From DAOVRL01 sp964459805 (GTDB taxonomy: Bacteria; Planctomycetota; Phycisphaerae; Sedimentisphaerales; Anaerobacaceae), in assembly GCA_964459805.1 (NCBI GenBank), contig CAYWOD010000147.1:1-9127 (forward strand): a DNA stretch of 9,127 nt, in the 5' to 3' direction. A program made the translations under genes and the position numbers. Of this stretch, positions 1-5,701 are shown piece after piece (positions within the stretch are counted from its first letter, which is position 1; each line of letters begins with the position of its first letter). The notes under the pieces were generated by a model. It saw nothing but the letters and a program-made list of their open reading frames with translations. It was not told the origin of the DNA and made no database searches.

Positions 1-813
1 TTGGTCGAGCGAATCATCGGCGAGGACGCTTTGGATTGCGGGAGAGGACATTGCTTTTCGCACATATCGACGATATTTTTTTACGGTTCTTGTTCGCAGG
101 GTAAACTCCTGCGGGTTGACCACCTGAGTTGCGTGGGCGAGATGTATGACATATCGGTGCATCACAGAGGACGGCAGCTCGACCGTTTTGTAGCCGCGGT
201 CAACCAGGTCGAAGTACAGCTTTTTTCCGCTGCCGAGGCCTTTTTCCTCGTCCGTAAGGAATGATAGATTTTCTTTGAGCAGGGTCTGCGTTCGGTAAAG
301 GCAGCATATCGTGCGGTTATAGTAGCGGTACTTGCCGGTTGGGTCCGGCTCTCGAAGGAGCTTTCGCCTGAAGGTTCTCAGGTCGGTTGCCTTTTTGAGA
401 AGGATGCGCCATTTTGCCTGCAACTCGATTTTGCCTGAGCCGACACACGCGATGTCTTCCTTTTTGCCGAAGTAGCCGACCAGGTCTGTCAGCCAGTTGT
501 CCCGGTGGACAAAAACGTCCGAGTGCATCGAGACGAAGAATTCGGTGCTGCAGTTCCGCAAGCCCAACTCCAAAGCTGCACTGTGCGAACGGCTGCCGCT
601 GGGATCATCTTTGGTCTCACGCTCCAGCAAGCGAATCCATTTGAGGGATTTGAGGTATTCCAGAGATTCGTCCCGTGAATCGTTATCGACTGCGATCACC
701 TCATAGGGGTAATTTGTGAACCTGCGGATGCAGCGCAGACAAAGGCGGGTAAGGTCCAGTGTTCTGTAATTGGCTATACATACAGTCGCTTTGCCTTTGA
801 CGAGGTCTGACAT
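1..813 (-). CDS. Family 2 glycosyltransferase (C-terminus cut by window edge)
   Basis: The minus-strand frame is open from ATG at 813 to the window edge (271 codons, no stop), so the C-terminus is missing. The N-terminal GT-A fold is clear. A first beta strand (TVCIANYRTLDLTRLCL, residues 10-26) is followed by EVIAVDNDSRDES (38-50), the usual GT2 nucleotide-binding region. SMHSDVFVHRDNWL (95-108) contains the DxD-equivalent metal site, with D99 as the conserved Asp. There is no signal peptide or membrane segment, so it is probably a cytoplasmic or peripheral enzyme moving a sugar from a nucleotide donor to a surface glycan or lipid-linked acceptor. It lies 20 bp after rmlB and is probably the last visible gene of the rml operon, so a dTDP-deoxysugar donor (rhamnosyltransferase activity) is plausible but inferred from position only. 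The Shine-Dalgarno is weak: AAGGA lies about 13 nt upstream, in the gap. Family assignment is firm; donor and acceptor are unknown. Confidence 0.85.
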   Translation of the reverse strand, partial: MSDLVKGKATVCIANYRTLDLTRLCLRCIRRFTNYPYEVIAVDNDSRDESLEYLKSLKWIRLLERETKDDPSGSRSHSAALELGLRNCSTEFFVSMHSDVFVHRDNWLTDLVGYFGKKEDIACVGSGKIELQAKWRILLKKATDLRTFRRKLLREPDPTGKYRYYNRTICCLYRTQTLLKENLSFLTDEEKGLGSGKKLYFDLVDRGYKTVELPSSVMHRYVIHLAHATQVVNPQEFTLRTRTVKKYRRYVRKAMSSPAIQSVLADDSLDQ

Positions 814-833
814 TGACGAGGCTTTTCCTTTTG

Positions 834-1847
834 TTAACGGTCTTTGTACATCTGCTCGTAGTACTTCTGGTAGTCGCCGGAGACGACTCTGCCGAGCCAA
901 TCCTGGTTATTGATGTACCAGTCTATCGTTCTATTGATACCCTCCTCGAAGCTGAGCGACGGCTTCCAGGCGAGGTCAGTAATTATCTTGTCGGCGTCAA
1001 TGGCGTATCGTCTGTCGTGTCCGGGCCTGTCTTTGACGTGCTTTATCAATGATTTTGGCTTGTCCAGTCGCTTTAGTATCAGGTCGATGACATCCAGATT
1101 CGCCTTTTCGTTGCAGCCTCCGATGTTGTAAATTTCGCCGGGCGGCGCTTCTTGGAGAACCTGCCATATAGCGGTGCAGTGGTCATAGACGTAGAGCCAA
1201 TCCCGCACGTACAGGCCGTCGCCATAGACAGGCAGCTCCTTGTCGTTGAGAGCGTTGTTAATCATCAGGGGGATCAATTTCTCAGGGAACTGATACGGGC
1301 CGTAGTTGTTTGAGCATCTGGTGATATTGTACTTTACGCCCCAGGTATGGCCGAAAGCCTTGACCAGATGGTCGGCGGCGGCCTTGCTGGCCGAATAGGG
1401 GGAATTCGGGCTCAGCGGCGTTTGTTCGGTGAATTTCCCTTCGGAACCCAGCTCGCCATAAACTTCATCCGTGGAGACCTGGATGAAGCGCTCGAGGTCC
1501 TTGTCGCGAGCGGCCTCGAGCAGGGTCAGCGTGCCGGTCACGTTGGTCTCTATAAATATCTTCGCCCCTGTAATAGAGCGGTCCACGTGGCTTTCAGCAG
1601 CGAAGTTAATGATCGTATCTATCCGGTGGTCGTCGATGGTTTTCTCAACGAGCGGCCCATCGCAGATATCACCCTTGATGAATTTGTGATTCGAGTGGTC
1701 GAGCAAGCCTGCGAGGTTCTCAAGGTTGCCGGCGTAAGTAAGGCTGTCGAGATTAACAATAAAGGCATCGGGATGCTCGGCAAGCACCATCCGCACAAAG
1801 TTGCTTCCGATGAATCCTGCGCCGCCTGTGACGAGTATTCTACTCAT
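834..1847 (-). CDS. rmlB: dTDP-glucose 4,6-dehydratase RmlB
   Basis: This 337-residue protein of the extended SDR family has normal RmlB length. It converts dTDP-D-glucose to dTDP-4-keto-6-deoxy-D-glucose in the cytoplasm, using tightly bound NAD. The Rossmann motif is TGGAGFIGSNFVR (7-19), and NLDSLTYAG (32-40) follows the second beta strand. NFAAESHVDRSI (81-92) is the characteristic RmlB segment. Catalytic residues are visible: T126-D127-E128 in STDEVYGE, and Y151/K155 in YSASK. RDWLYV (215-220) and RPGHDRRYAID (274-284) are also family signatures. Its ATG overlaps the rmlD stop (ATGA, 4 bp) and has GAGG 7 nt upstream inside rmlD, so translational coupling is likely. It is the third gene of an rmlA-rmlD-rmlB unit. 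The product is a branch point for L-rhamnose and other dTDP-6-deoxysugars. Identification is very secure. Confidence 0.97.
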   Translation of the reverse strand: MSRILVTGGAGFIGSNFVRMVLAEHPDAFIVNLDSLTYAGNLENLAGLLDHSNHKFIKGDICDGPLVEKTIDDHRIDTIINFAAESHVDRSITGAKIFIETNVTGTLTLLEAARDKDLERFIQVSTDEVYGELGSEGKFTEQTPLSPNSPYSASKAAADHLVKAFGHTWGVKYNITRCSNNYGPYQFPEKLIPLMINNALNDKELPVYGDGLYVRDWLYVYDHCTAIWQVLQEAPPGEIYNIGGCNEKANLDVIDLILKRLDKPKSLIKHVKDRPGHDRRYAIDADKIITDLAWKPSLSFEEGINRTIDWYINNQDWLGRVVSGDYQKYYEQMYKDR

Positions 1848-2686
1848 AAATGCCTCAGAAAATGTTCCAATGGGACTTGCCAGGGCTCGATCGGCTCATC
1901 AAGCAGCGTCTTTATCTTGCTGCAATCAAACCTGCTGCTTAACGGCCTCCGGGCCGGGCTTCTAAAATCACGGGTTTTGCAGGGCAACAGGCTAACATCC
2001 GTAGAGAGCTTGTCAAACATAAACTTTGCCATTTCATATCGGCTGACGAAGCCTTCGCCTGCGAAGTGAAACAGACCCTGCGGCTTCTTTCGCAAGAGCA
2101 GGCAGAGGGCTTTGGCGACCTCGGTTGTGGCGGTCGGTGAGCCTATCTGGTCGTCAACGACCTTCATGGGTTGGCCGGATTTTGCACGCCGGATGAGCTT
2201 TGTTGGAAAGTTGCTGCCGGCAGAGCCGTAGGTCCACTCGACACGGACGATGCAGTGGGCACAATCGGTCTCGGCCAGGAGCCGCTCGCCGGCGAGTTTC
2301 GTTCTGCCGTATTCATTTATCGGGTTAGGAGTGTCGGTCTCAACGTAAGGGCCGTCCGAGCGGCCGTCGAATACGAAGTCGGTACTGATATGCAGGACCC
2401 ATTTATCGGCCTGCTTTGCGAGCTCACCGAGCCGCCCTACCGCTGCCGCGTTGACCTGGTAAGCAAGCTCAGCTTCGCCCTCGGCGCCATCTACATTGGT
2501 GTAGGCGGCGCAATTGACAATTATCTCAGCAGAGTCGACGGCTTGTTTCAATTGTTCGGGATTGGTTATGTCGAACTCCGGCAGGTCAAATACGCCGACA
2601 ACCCAACCCTGCTGCTCGCACATTTTCGCCAGGTCTGTGCCGAGCATTCCCCTGCCGCCGAGAATTGCTATTGTTCCTTTGGTCAT
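1844..2686 (-). CDS. rmlD: dTDP-4-dehydrorhamnose reductase RmlD
   Basis: This 280-residue extended-SDR protein has typical RmlD length. It reduces dTDP-4-keto-L-rhamnose to dTDP-L-rhamnose with NAD(P)H, the final step of the pathway. Visible signatures are the dinucleotide loop LGGRGMLGTDLAK (9-21), NCAAYTNVDGAE (58-69), HISTDFVFDG (99-108), the catalytic pair Y126/K130 in NEYGRTKLAGE, RVEWTYG (148-154), DQIGSPT (179-185) and RRPLSSRFD (246-254). The ATG overlaps the rmlA stop by 4 bp, and rmlB overlaps its own stop in the same way. Its Shine-Dalgarno is poor (only GAG within the rmlA end), so it probably depends on coupling to rmlA translation. RmlD normally acts on the product of RmlC, which is not encoded between these genes. 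NADH versus NADPH preference cannot be read reliably from the sequence. Confidence 0.94.
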   Translation of the reverse strand: MTKGTIAILGGRGMLGTDLAKMCEQQGWVVGVFDLPEFDITNPEQLKQAVDSAEIIVNCAAYTNVDGAEGEAELAYQVNAAAVGRLGELAKQADKWVLHISTDFVFDGRSDGPYVETDTPNPINEYGRTKLAGERLLAETDCAHCIVRVEWTYGSAGSNFPTKLIRRAKSGQPMKVVDDQIGSPTATTEVAKALCLLLRKKPQGLFHFAGEGFVSRYEMAKFMFDKLSTDVSLLPCKTRDFRSPARRPLSSRFDCSKIKTLLDEPIEPWQVPLEHFLRHL

Positions 2687-3408
2687 TGCGGAGGCTCATT
2701 TGCAACGAGCTCATTAGCTCGATTGAGTGATTCGAACGTTCCAGCGTCGGACCACCAGCCCTCGATGATGTCATACGACAACTGGTTTCTGGCGATATAG
2801 GCCTGGTTGACGTGGGTGATTTCGAGCTCGCCGCGAGCCGATGGTTTGAGGGTGCGTACGATCTCGAATACGGCGGCATCGTAGAAATATATGCCCGTCA
2901 CGGCGTAATCCGACTTCGGCTCTTCGGGTTTTTCCTCGATACCGATGACCTTGCCGCCGGCAAGCTCCGCGACGCCGAATCGCCGAGGGTCGCGCACCTG
3001 CTTTAGGAGGACTCTGGCGCCCCGTTCTTGGGCGATGAACTTGTCGGCATAGCTCTTGAGGCTGGCCTGAAAGATATTGTCGCCAAGGATGACCGCCACC
3101 GCATGGGCGGCTGCGAAGTTCTCTGCCAGGGCCAGGGCCTGGGCGATGCCGCCGGCCTCGTCCTGGACTTTGTAAGTGAACCGGCAGCCGAAGCCTTTCC
3201 CGGAACCTAACAGGCTGACGACGTCACCCATGTGCTCGACACCGGTAACGATGAGGACCTCCTCAATTCCGGCCGAAATAAGCTTTTCAATCGGGTAGTA
3301 GATCATCGGCTTTTGCCCGATGGGCAACAGATGCTTGTTTGTGACCTTGGTCAGCGGTAAAAGTCGCGAGCCCGTCCCGCCGGCAAGGACAACGCCTCGT
3401 AAATCCAT
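2683..3408 (-). CDS. rmlA: Glucose-1-phosphate thymidylyltransferase RmlA, short form
   Basis: This protein makes dTDP-glucose and pyrophosphate from dTTP and glucose-1-phosphate, the first committed step to dTDP-deoxysugars. At 241 residues it is the short form, as in Bacillus anthracis, lacking the C-terminal helical extension of the roughly 290-residue enterobacterial type. Signatures are the nucleotide-binding loop LAGGTGSRLLPLT (8-20), K25 in KHLLPIGQKPM (25-35), QDEAGGIAQAL (82-92), LGDNIF (108-113, with metal-binding D110), EEKP (158-161), SARGELEITHVN (190-201) and GWWSDAGT (217-224, with D221). The ATG is preceded by AAGGAG with a 6-nt gap (3415-3420). It heads the operon behind a near-consensus promoter at 3443-3471, and its stop overlaps rmlD by 4 bp. 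The truncated C-terminus implies a different oligomer interface or feedback site from the long form; that is inferred from known family differences. Confidence 0.95.
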   Translation of the reverse strand: MDLRGVVLAGGTGSRLLPLTKVTNKHLLPIGQKPMIYYPIEKLISAGIEEVLIVTGVEHMGDVVSLLGSGKGFGCRFTYKVQDEAGGIAQALALAENFAAAHAVAVILGDNIFQASLKSYADKFIAQERGARVLLKQVRDPRRFGVAELAGGKVIGIEEKPEEPKSDYAVTGIYFYDAAVFEIVRTLKPSARGELEITHVNQAYIARNQLSYDIIEGWWSDAGTFESLNRANELVANEPPQ

Positions 3409-3442
3409 AATCTTCTCCTTGCGAGCTTATTAGAATTGACGA

Positions 3443-3471
3443 ATTGTAAAGCCTGCCGGTGCCGCTGTCAA
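3443..3471 (-). promoter_or_regulatory. Sigma-70 type promoter for the rml operon
   Basis: On the minus strand, TTGACA (3471-3466, perfect -35) is followed by a 17-nt spacer and TACAAT (3448-3443, 5 of 6 match to the -10). The predicted start is near 3436, giving a leader of about 28 nt that contains AAGGAG before the rmlA ATG. Its position between the dehydrogenase gene and rmlA indicates that the rml genes have their own transcription start rather than relying on readthrough. Confidence 0.75.
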
Positions 3472-3488
3472 CCTCAGATTGTGGGATA

Positions 3489-3540
3489 TTGCCCTACAGG
3501 GCGGGATGTCCGGCTTGGGCCGGCAGCGGTAACGGGGCAA
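3489..3540. other. Structured intergenic element (nested inverted repeats)
   Basis: Between the SDR stop and the rml promoter, TTGCCC (3489-3494) pairs with GGGCAA (3535-3540) to enclose a perfect hairpin CCGGC-TTGG-GCCGG (3510-3523). A competing small hairpin GCCC-TACA-GGGC occupies 3491-3502 and shares the left arm of the outer stem. No T-run follows on either strand, so it is not a canonical intrinsic terminator. It may still end or attenuate transcription from the dehydrogenase unit, or be a REP-like dispersed element. The pairing is seen directly; the function is unknown. Confidence 0.4.
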
Positions 3541-3571
3541 GGCAGTCGGTAAAAACCTCACACGGCCACCT

Positions 3572-4351
3572 TTAAGTAATGGCCTTTGTTGCTCCGGTTG
3601 TGAAGCCGCCATCTACGAGGATGATCTGGCCGGTAATGTAGGCCGAGCCGTCGGATGCGAGGAAGACGACCGCGCCGTCGAGGTCGTTCGGCTTACCCGG
3701 TCGGTTGAGGGGGATGCGGCCTGTGATGTATTCCACCCATTTTCTGCTCTCGTAAAGAACCGCATTCTGGGCGGTCTTGAACCAGCCCGGCGCCAGGACG
3801 TTGGCGGTAATCCCGTACTTGCCCCACTCGGCGGCCAGGCTGCGCGTCATTTGTAGGACTCCTCCCCTGCTGGCCGTATAAGGTGCGATTCCCTCCATGC
3901 CAAAGACGCACGTGCAGGAGCCGATGTTGATTATCCTGCCGTACCTGCGTTTTATCATCTCCTTGCCGACGGCCTTAGAGCAGAAGAAACTGCCCTTGAG
4001 ATTGGTGTTTAGCACGGTGTCCCAGTCCTGCCAGGAGAATTCGGTGACGGGGTTTCGGATGTTCAGACCCGCGTTGTTGACCAGGATGTCGATCTTGCCG
4101 TATTCGGCCATGCCCGTTTGAACCATGTTCTCAATGTCGCTTTGCGAGAGCACGTCCAGTTGAACGGGCAGGGCCTTTCTGCCCAAGGCCTCAATTTCTT
4201 CCTTAAACTCACTCAGGTTCGATAGTTTCCGGCTTGTGATCACCAGATCCGCGCCGGCCCCGGCAAGTGCCCTACCGAAATACTGCCCCAGCCCCCTGCT
4301 CGCCCCCGTCACTATCGCAACTTTCCCGGTAAGATCAAATAGGTCCTGCAT
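3572..4351 (-). CDS. Short-chain dehydrogenase/reductase (sugar/polyol type) with Arg in place of active-site Lys
   Basis: This is a 259-residue classical SDR, resembling gluconate 5-dehydrogenase/2-deoxygluconate 3-dehydrogenase enzymes. These interconvert a hydroxyl and a keto group on sugar acids or polyols in the cytoplasm. The order is standard: VTGASRGLG (14-22), LDV (65-67), NNAG (92-95), N117 in LNTNLKG, S145 in INIGSC, Y158, ANVLAPGWFKT (183-193) and a C-terminal ITGQIILVDGG (239-249). SRK (40-42) after the second strand suggests NADP(H) preference. The catalytic motif reads Y158-T-A-S-R162: the normal YxxxK lysine is arginine (codon AGG, a single A-to-G change from AAG). The frame stays open another 26 codons upstream to 4429, but that stretch overlaps the dehydrogenase ahead of it. 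ATG at 4351 has GAGG (spacing 9) in the 16-bp gap and leads directly into the Rossmann fold, so I chose it. The substrate is unknown. Confidence 0.92.
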   Translation of the reverse strand: MQDLFDLTGKVAIVTGASRGLGQYFGRALAGAGADLVITSRKLSNLSEFKEEIEALGRKALPVQLDVLSQSDIENMVQTGMAEYGKIDILVNNAGLNIRNPVTEFSWQDWDTVLNTNLKGSFFCSKAVGKEMIKRRYGRIINIGSCTCVFGMEGIAPYTASRGGVLQMTRSLAAEWGKYGITANVLAPGWFKTAQNAVLYESRKWVEYITGRIPLNRPGKPNDLDGAVVFLASDGSAYITGQIILVDGGFTTGATKAIT

Positions 4352-4367
4352 CTTGATTAACCTCAAC

Positions 4368-5399
4368 TTATGGCTCCAAAACGATTTTGAGCAAATTCTC
4401 CTCGGCCTTGAGCAGGCGGTCGAAGGCACGAGGTCCCTGGCTTAACGGCAGAACCTCGCTGATTAACGGCTCGACGTCAATTTTGCCCGAAGCCACAAGC
4501 TCTATACAGTCGCCGAATTCGCCGCTGCTGGCGTAAGAACCGGTGAAGGTCAGCTCCCTCGCAACCAATTCCTGGGGATTGAACTCGGCCCGCGACTCCA
4601 AATTCCCAACGGCGACCACATACCCGCCTGTCTTTGTGATCGAGACGGCATCCTGAAAAGTCCCGGCAAAACCGACTGCCTCAAACGTCACATTCGCTCC
4701 CCTACCGTCCGTTTCCTTGAGAATCCCCTCCTTCAGGCCAGCCTCAGCAGGATTCACCAGTGCATTTGCGCCCAGCTTGCTCGCCAGACCAAGTCGAAAT
4801 CCGTCGATATCGCACCCAATCACTTTGGCGGGGCCTCTGAGCTGGGCTGCCTGCAGAATAAAAAGCCCGATTGTCCCAACCCCTATGACTACAACGGTAT
4901 CGTCGGAGTTAATCGGCGCCCTGCTTGCAGCGTGCACACCTATCGAGACCGGCTCCAGGAGCGCAGCCTGGACGAACGACATATTGTCCGGGAGTTTTGA
5001 GACAATCCACCACGGCACCGCGACATATTCGGCGAAAGCACCGTGCCTCTTGAAATCGCCCGTGGAAACACCGAGTACCTGGCGGGTTTCGCAGCGATTG
5101 AATCGCCCTTCTCGACACGGCGGGCACTGATTGCAATAAACCGTCGAATCGAAACAAACCCTGTCGCCCTGCTCGAAATCTTTGACATTTCTCCCGAGCC
5201 CCTCAACGATCCCCGCAGCTTCGTGGCCCATAATCAAAGGCGGAATTCTCCTGCCCGTCTCGCCCGTCGAGCCATGGACGTCCGAGCCGCAAATCCCGCA
5301 GGCCTTGACGCCAACGAGCACCTCGTCGTCGCCCACCACCGGGTCGGGAAAATCAGAATACTCGAAGGTGTGCGGCCCCGTATAGATTAGCGCCTTCAA
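4368..5399 (-). CDS. Zinc-dependent medium-chain alcohol/polyol dehydrogenase (sorbitol/galactitol-1-P/threonine DH-like)
   Basis: This 343-residue MDR enzyme oxidises a secondary alcohol of a polyol, sugar or amino acid with NAD(P). Catalytic zinc ligands are C37 (CGICGSD), H59/E60 (GHE) and probably E149 (LLEP). Structural zinc ligands are C89, C92, C95 and C103. The coenzyme domain has GVGTIG (173-178) with D197 in GCDIDG, favouring NAD. The start is TTG: the codon before it is an in-frame TGA, AGGAG lies 8 nt upstream (5408-5412), and the reading MKALIYTGPHTFEY is the normal N-terminus. The gene is followed after 16 bp by the SDR gene, so the two form a two-gene unit transcribed from the promoter at 5451-5479. 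Together they could oxidise one hydroxyl and reduce another, but no substrate can be named. The similarity that comes to mind is GatD, sorbitol dehydrogenase or threonine dehydrogenase; subfamily assignment is uncertain. Confidence 0.93.
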   Translation of the reverse strand: MKALIYTGPHTFEYSDFPDPVVGDDEVLVGVKACGICGSDVHGSTGETGRRIPPLIMGHEAAGIVEGLGRNVKDFEQGDRVCFDSTVYCNQCPPCREGRFNRCETRQVLGVSTGDFKRHGAFAEYVAVPWWIVSKLPDNMSFVQAALLEPVSIGVHAASRAPINSDDTVVVIGVGTIGLFILQAAQLRGPAKVIGCDIDGFRLGLASKLGANALVNPAEAGLKEGILKETDGRGANVTFEAVGFAGTFQDAVSITKTGGYVVAVGNLESRAEFNPQELVARELTFTGSYASSGEFGDCIELVASGKIDVEPLISEVLPLSQGPRAFDRLLKAEENLLKIVLEP

Positions 5400-5450
5400 T
5401 CAAGTATCTCCTGAACACAAAACGCTTATTAGGCAGTCCAAATCGGCCTG

Positions 5451-5479
5451 ATTATATGGCGGCGTCCGCGGCTTGTCCA
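5451..5479 (-). promoter_or_regulatory. Sigma-70 type promoter for the MDR-SDR dehydrogenase unit
   Basis: On the minus strand, TGGACA (5479-5474, 5 of 6 match to the -35) is followed by exactly 17 nt and a perfect TATAAT (5456-5451). Transcription would begin near 5444, leaving a leader of about 44 nt with AGGAG just before the TTG start of the dehydrogenase. Confidence 0.75.
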
Positions 5480-5490
5480 CATCTTTAGAC

Positions 5491-5527
5491 CGGTGCGATA
5501 CCGGGGACGGTGGCTATCGGCGCACCG
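5491..5527. promoter_or_regulatory. Candidate operator: inverted repeat between divergent promoters
   Basis: CGGTGCG (5491-5497) and CGCACCG (5521-5527) form a perfect 7-bp dyad. The arms extend with ATA on the left and TAT on the right if a 3-nt insertion in the right arm is allowed. The centre lies near 5509, upstream of the -35 of the minus promoter and about 54 bp from the plus -35, a place where one regulator could control both units. No regulator gene is in the window, so its identity is open. Confidence 0.4.
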
Positions 5528-5562
5528 CGCAGGGACAGTGCGGAAAATCTCGCCAAAACAAG

Positions 5563-5590
5563 TTGGAATCGGCAGGGAAATTCCTATATT
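5563..5590 (+). promoter_or_regulatory. Possible promoter for the GH38 operon
   Basis: TTGGAA (5563-5568, 4 of 6) is separated by 16 nt from TATATT (5585-5590, 5 of 6). The predicted start near 5597 gives a leader of about 105 nt containing a 5-bp stem hairpin (5604-5624). This match is clearly weaker than the two minus-strand promoters and could need an activator. Confidence 0.45.
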
Positions 5591-5701
5591 ATCACGTTAC
5601 TCCGCCCGAGCCGGACAGCCGGGCAGAGCTAATGCCGCTAAACCTCATGAATAAGTGCTATGTGACCGCAAATAACCTCAAGAGCAAAAGGGGCAAACGA
5701 A

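Larger units (their letters stand above)
5400..5701. other. 302-bp divergent intergenic control region
   Basis: No gene is supported here; the short plus frame at 5473-5787 and the minus frame at 5638-5820 have no recognisable family features and overlap the GH38 start. The region holds a minus-strand promoter (5451-5479), a candidate operator dyad (5491-5527), a weaker plus-strand promoter (5563-5590), a small hairpin in the GH38 leader (GCCCG 5604-5608 with CGGGC 5620-5624) and a repeated AACCTCA (5641-5647 and 5674-5680) of uncertain meaning. Confidence 0.6.

Noticed and set aside
813..1052. Small plus-strand frame with a hydrophobic N-terminus (membrane-peptide-like)
   Set aside because: It is antisense to the rmlB 3' end; the hydrophobic run is the complement of rmlB codons and there is no Shine-Dalgarno evidence.
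1347..2069. Plus-strand open frame of 240 codons opposite rmlB and rmlD
   Set aside because: It spans the junction of two well-supported genes on the other strand and has no family signature, so it is an antisense shadow.
3510..3523. CCGGC-TTGG-GCCGG hairpin as a rho-independent terminator
   Set aside because: The stem is only 5 bp and no T-run follows on either strand, so it is reported only as a structured element.
4352..4429. A 26-residue N-terminal extension of the SDR
   Set aside because: It overlaps the end of the upstream dehydrogenase, lies ahead of the normal SDR start and has no Shine-Dalgarno. The ATG at 4351 has GAGG at good spacing.
5641..5680. AACCTCA direct repeat (33-bp period) in the GH38 leader as a regulator site
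   Set aside because: Two copies of a 7-mer are too little to separate from chance, and they lie downstream of the predicted transcription start.
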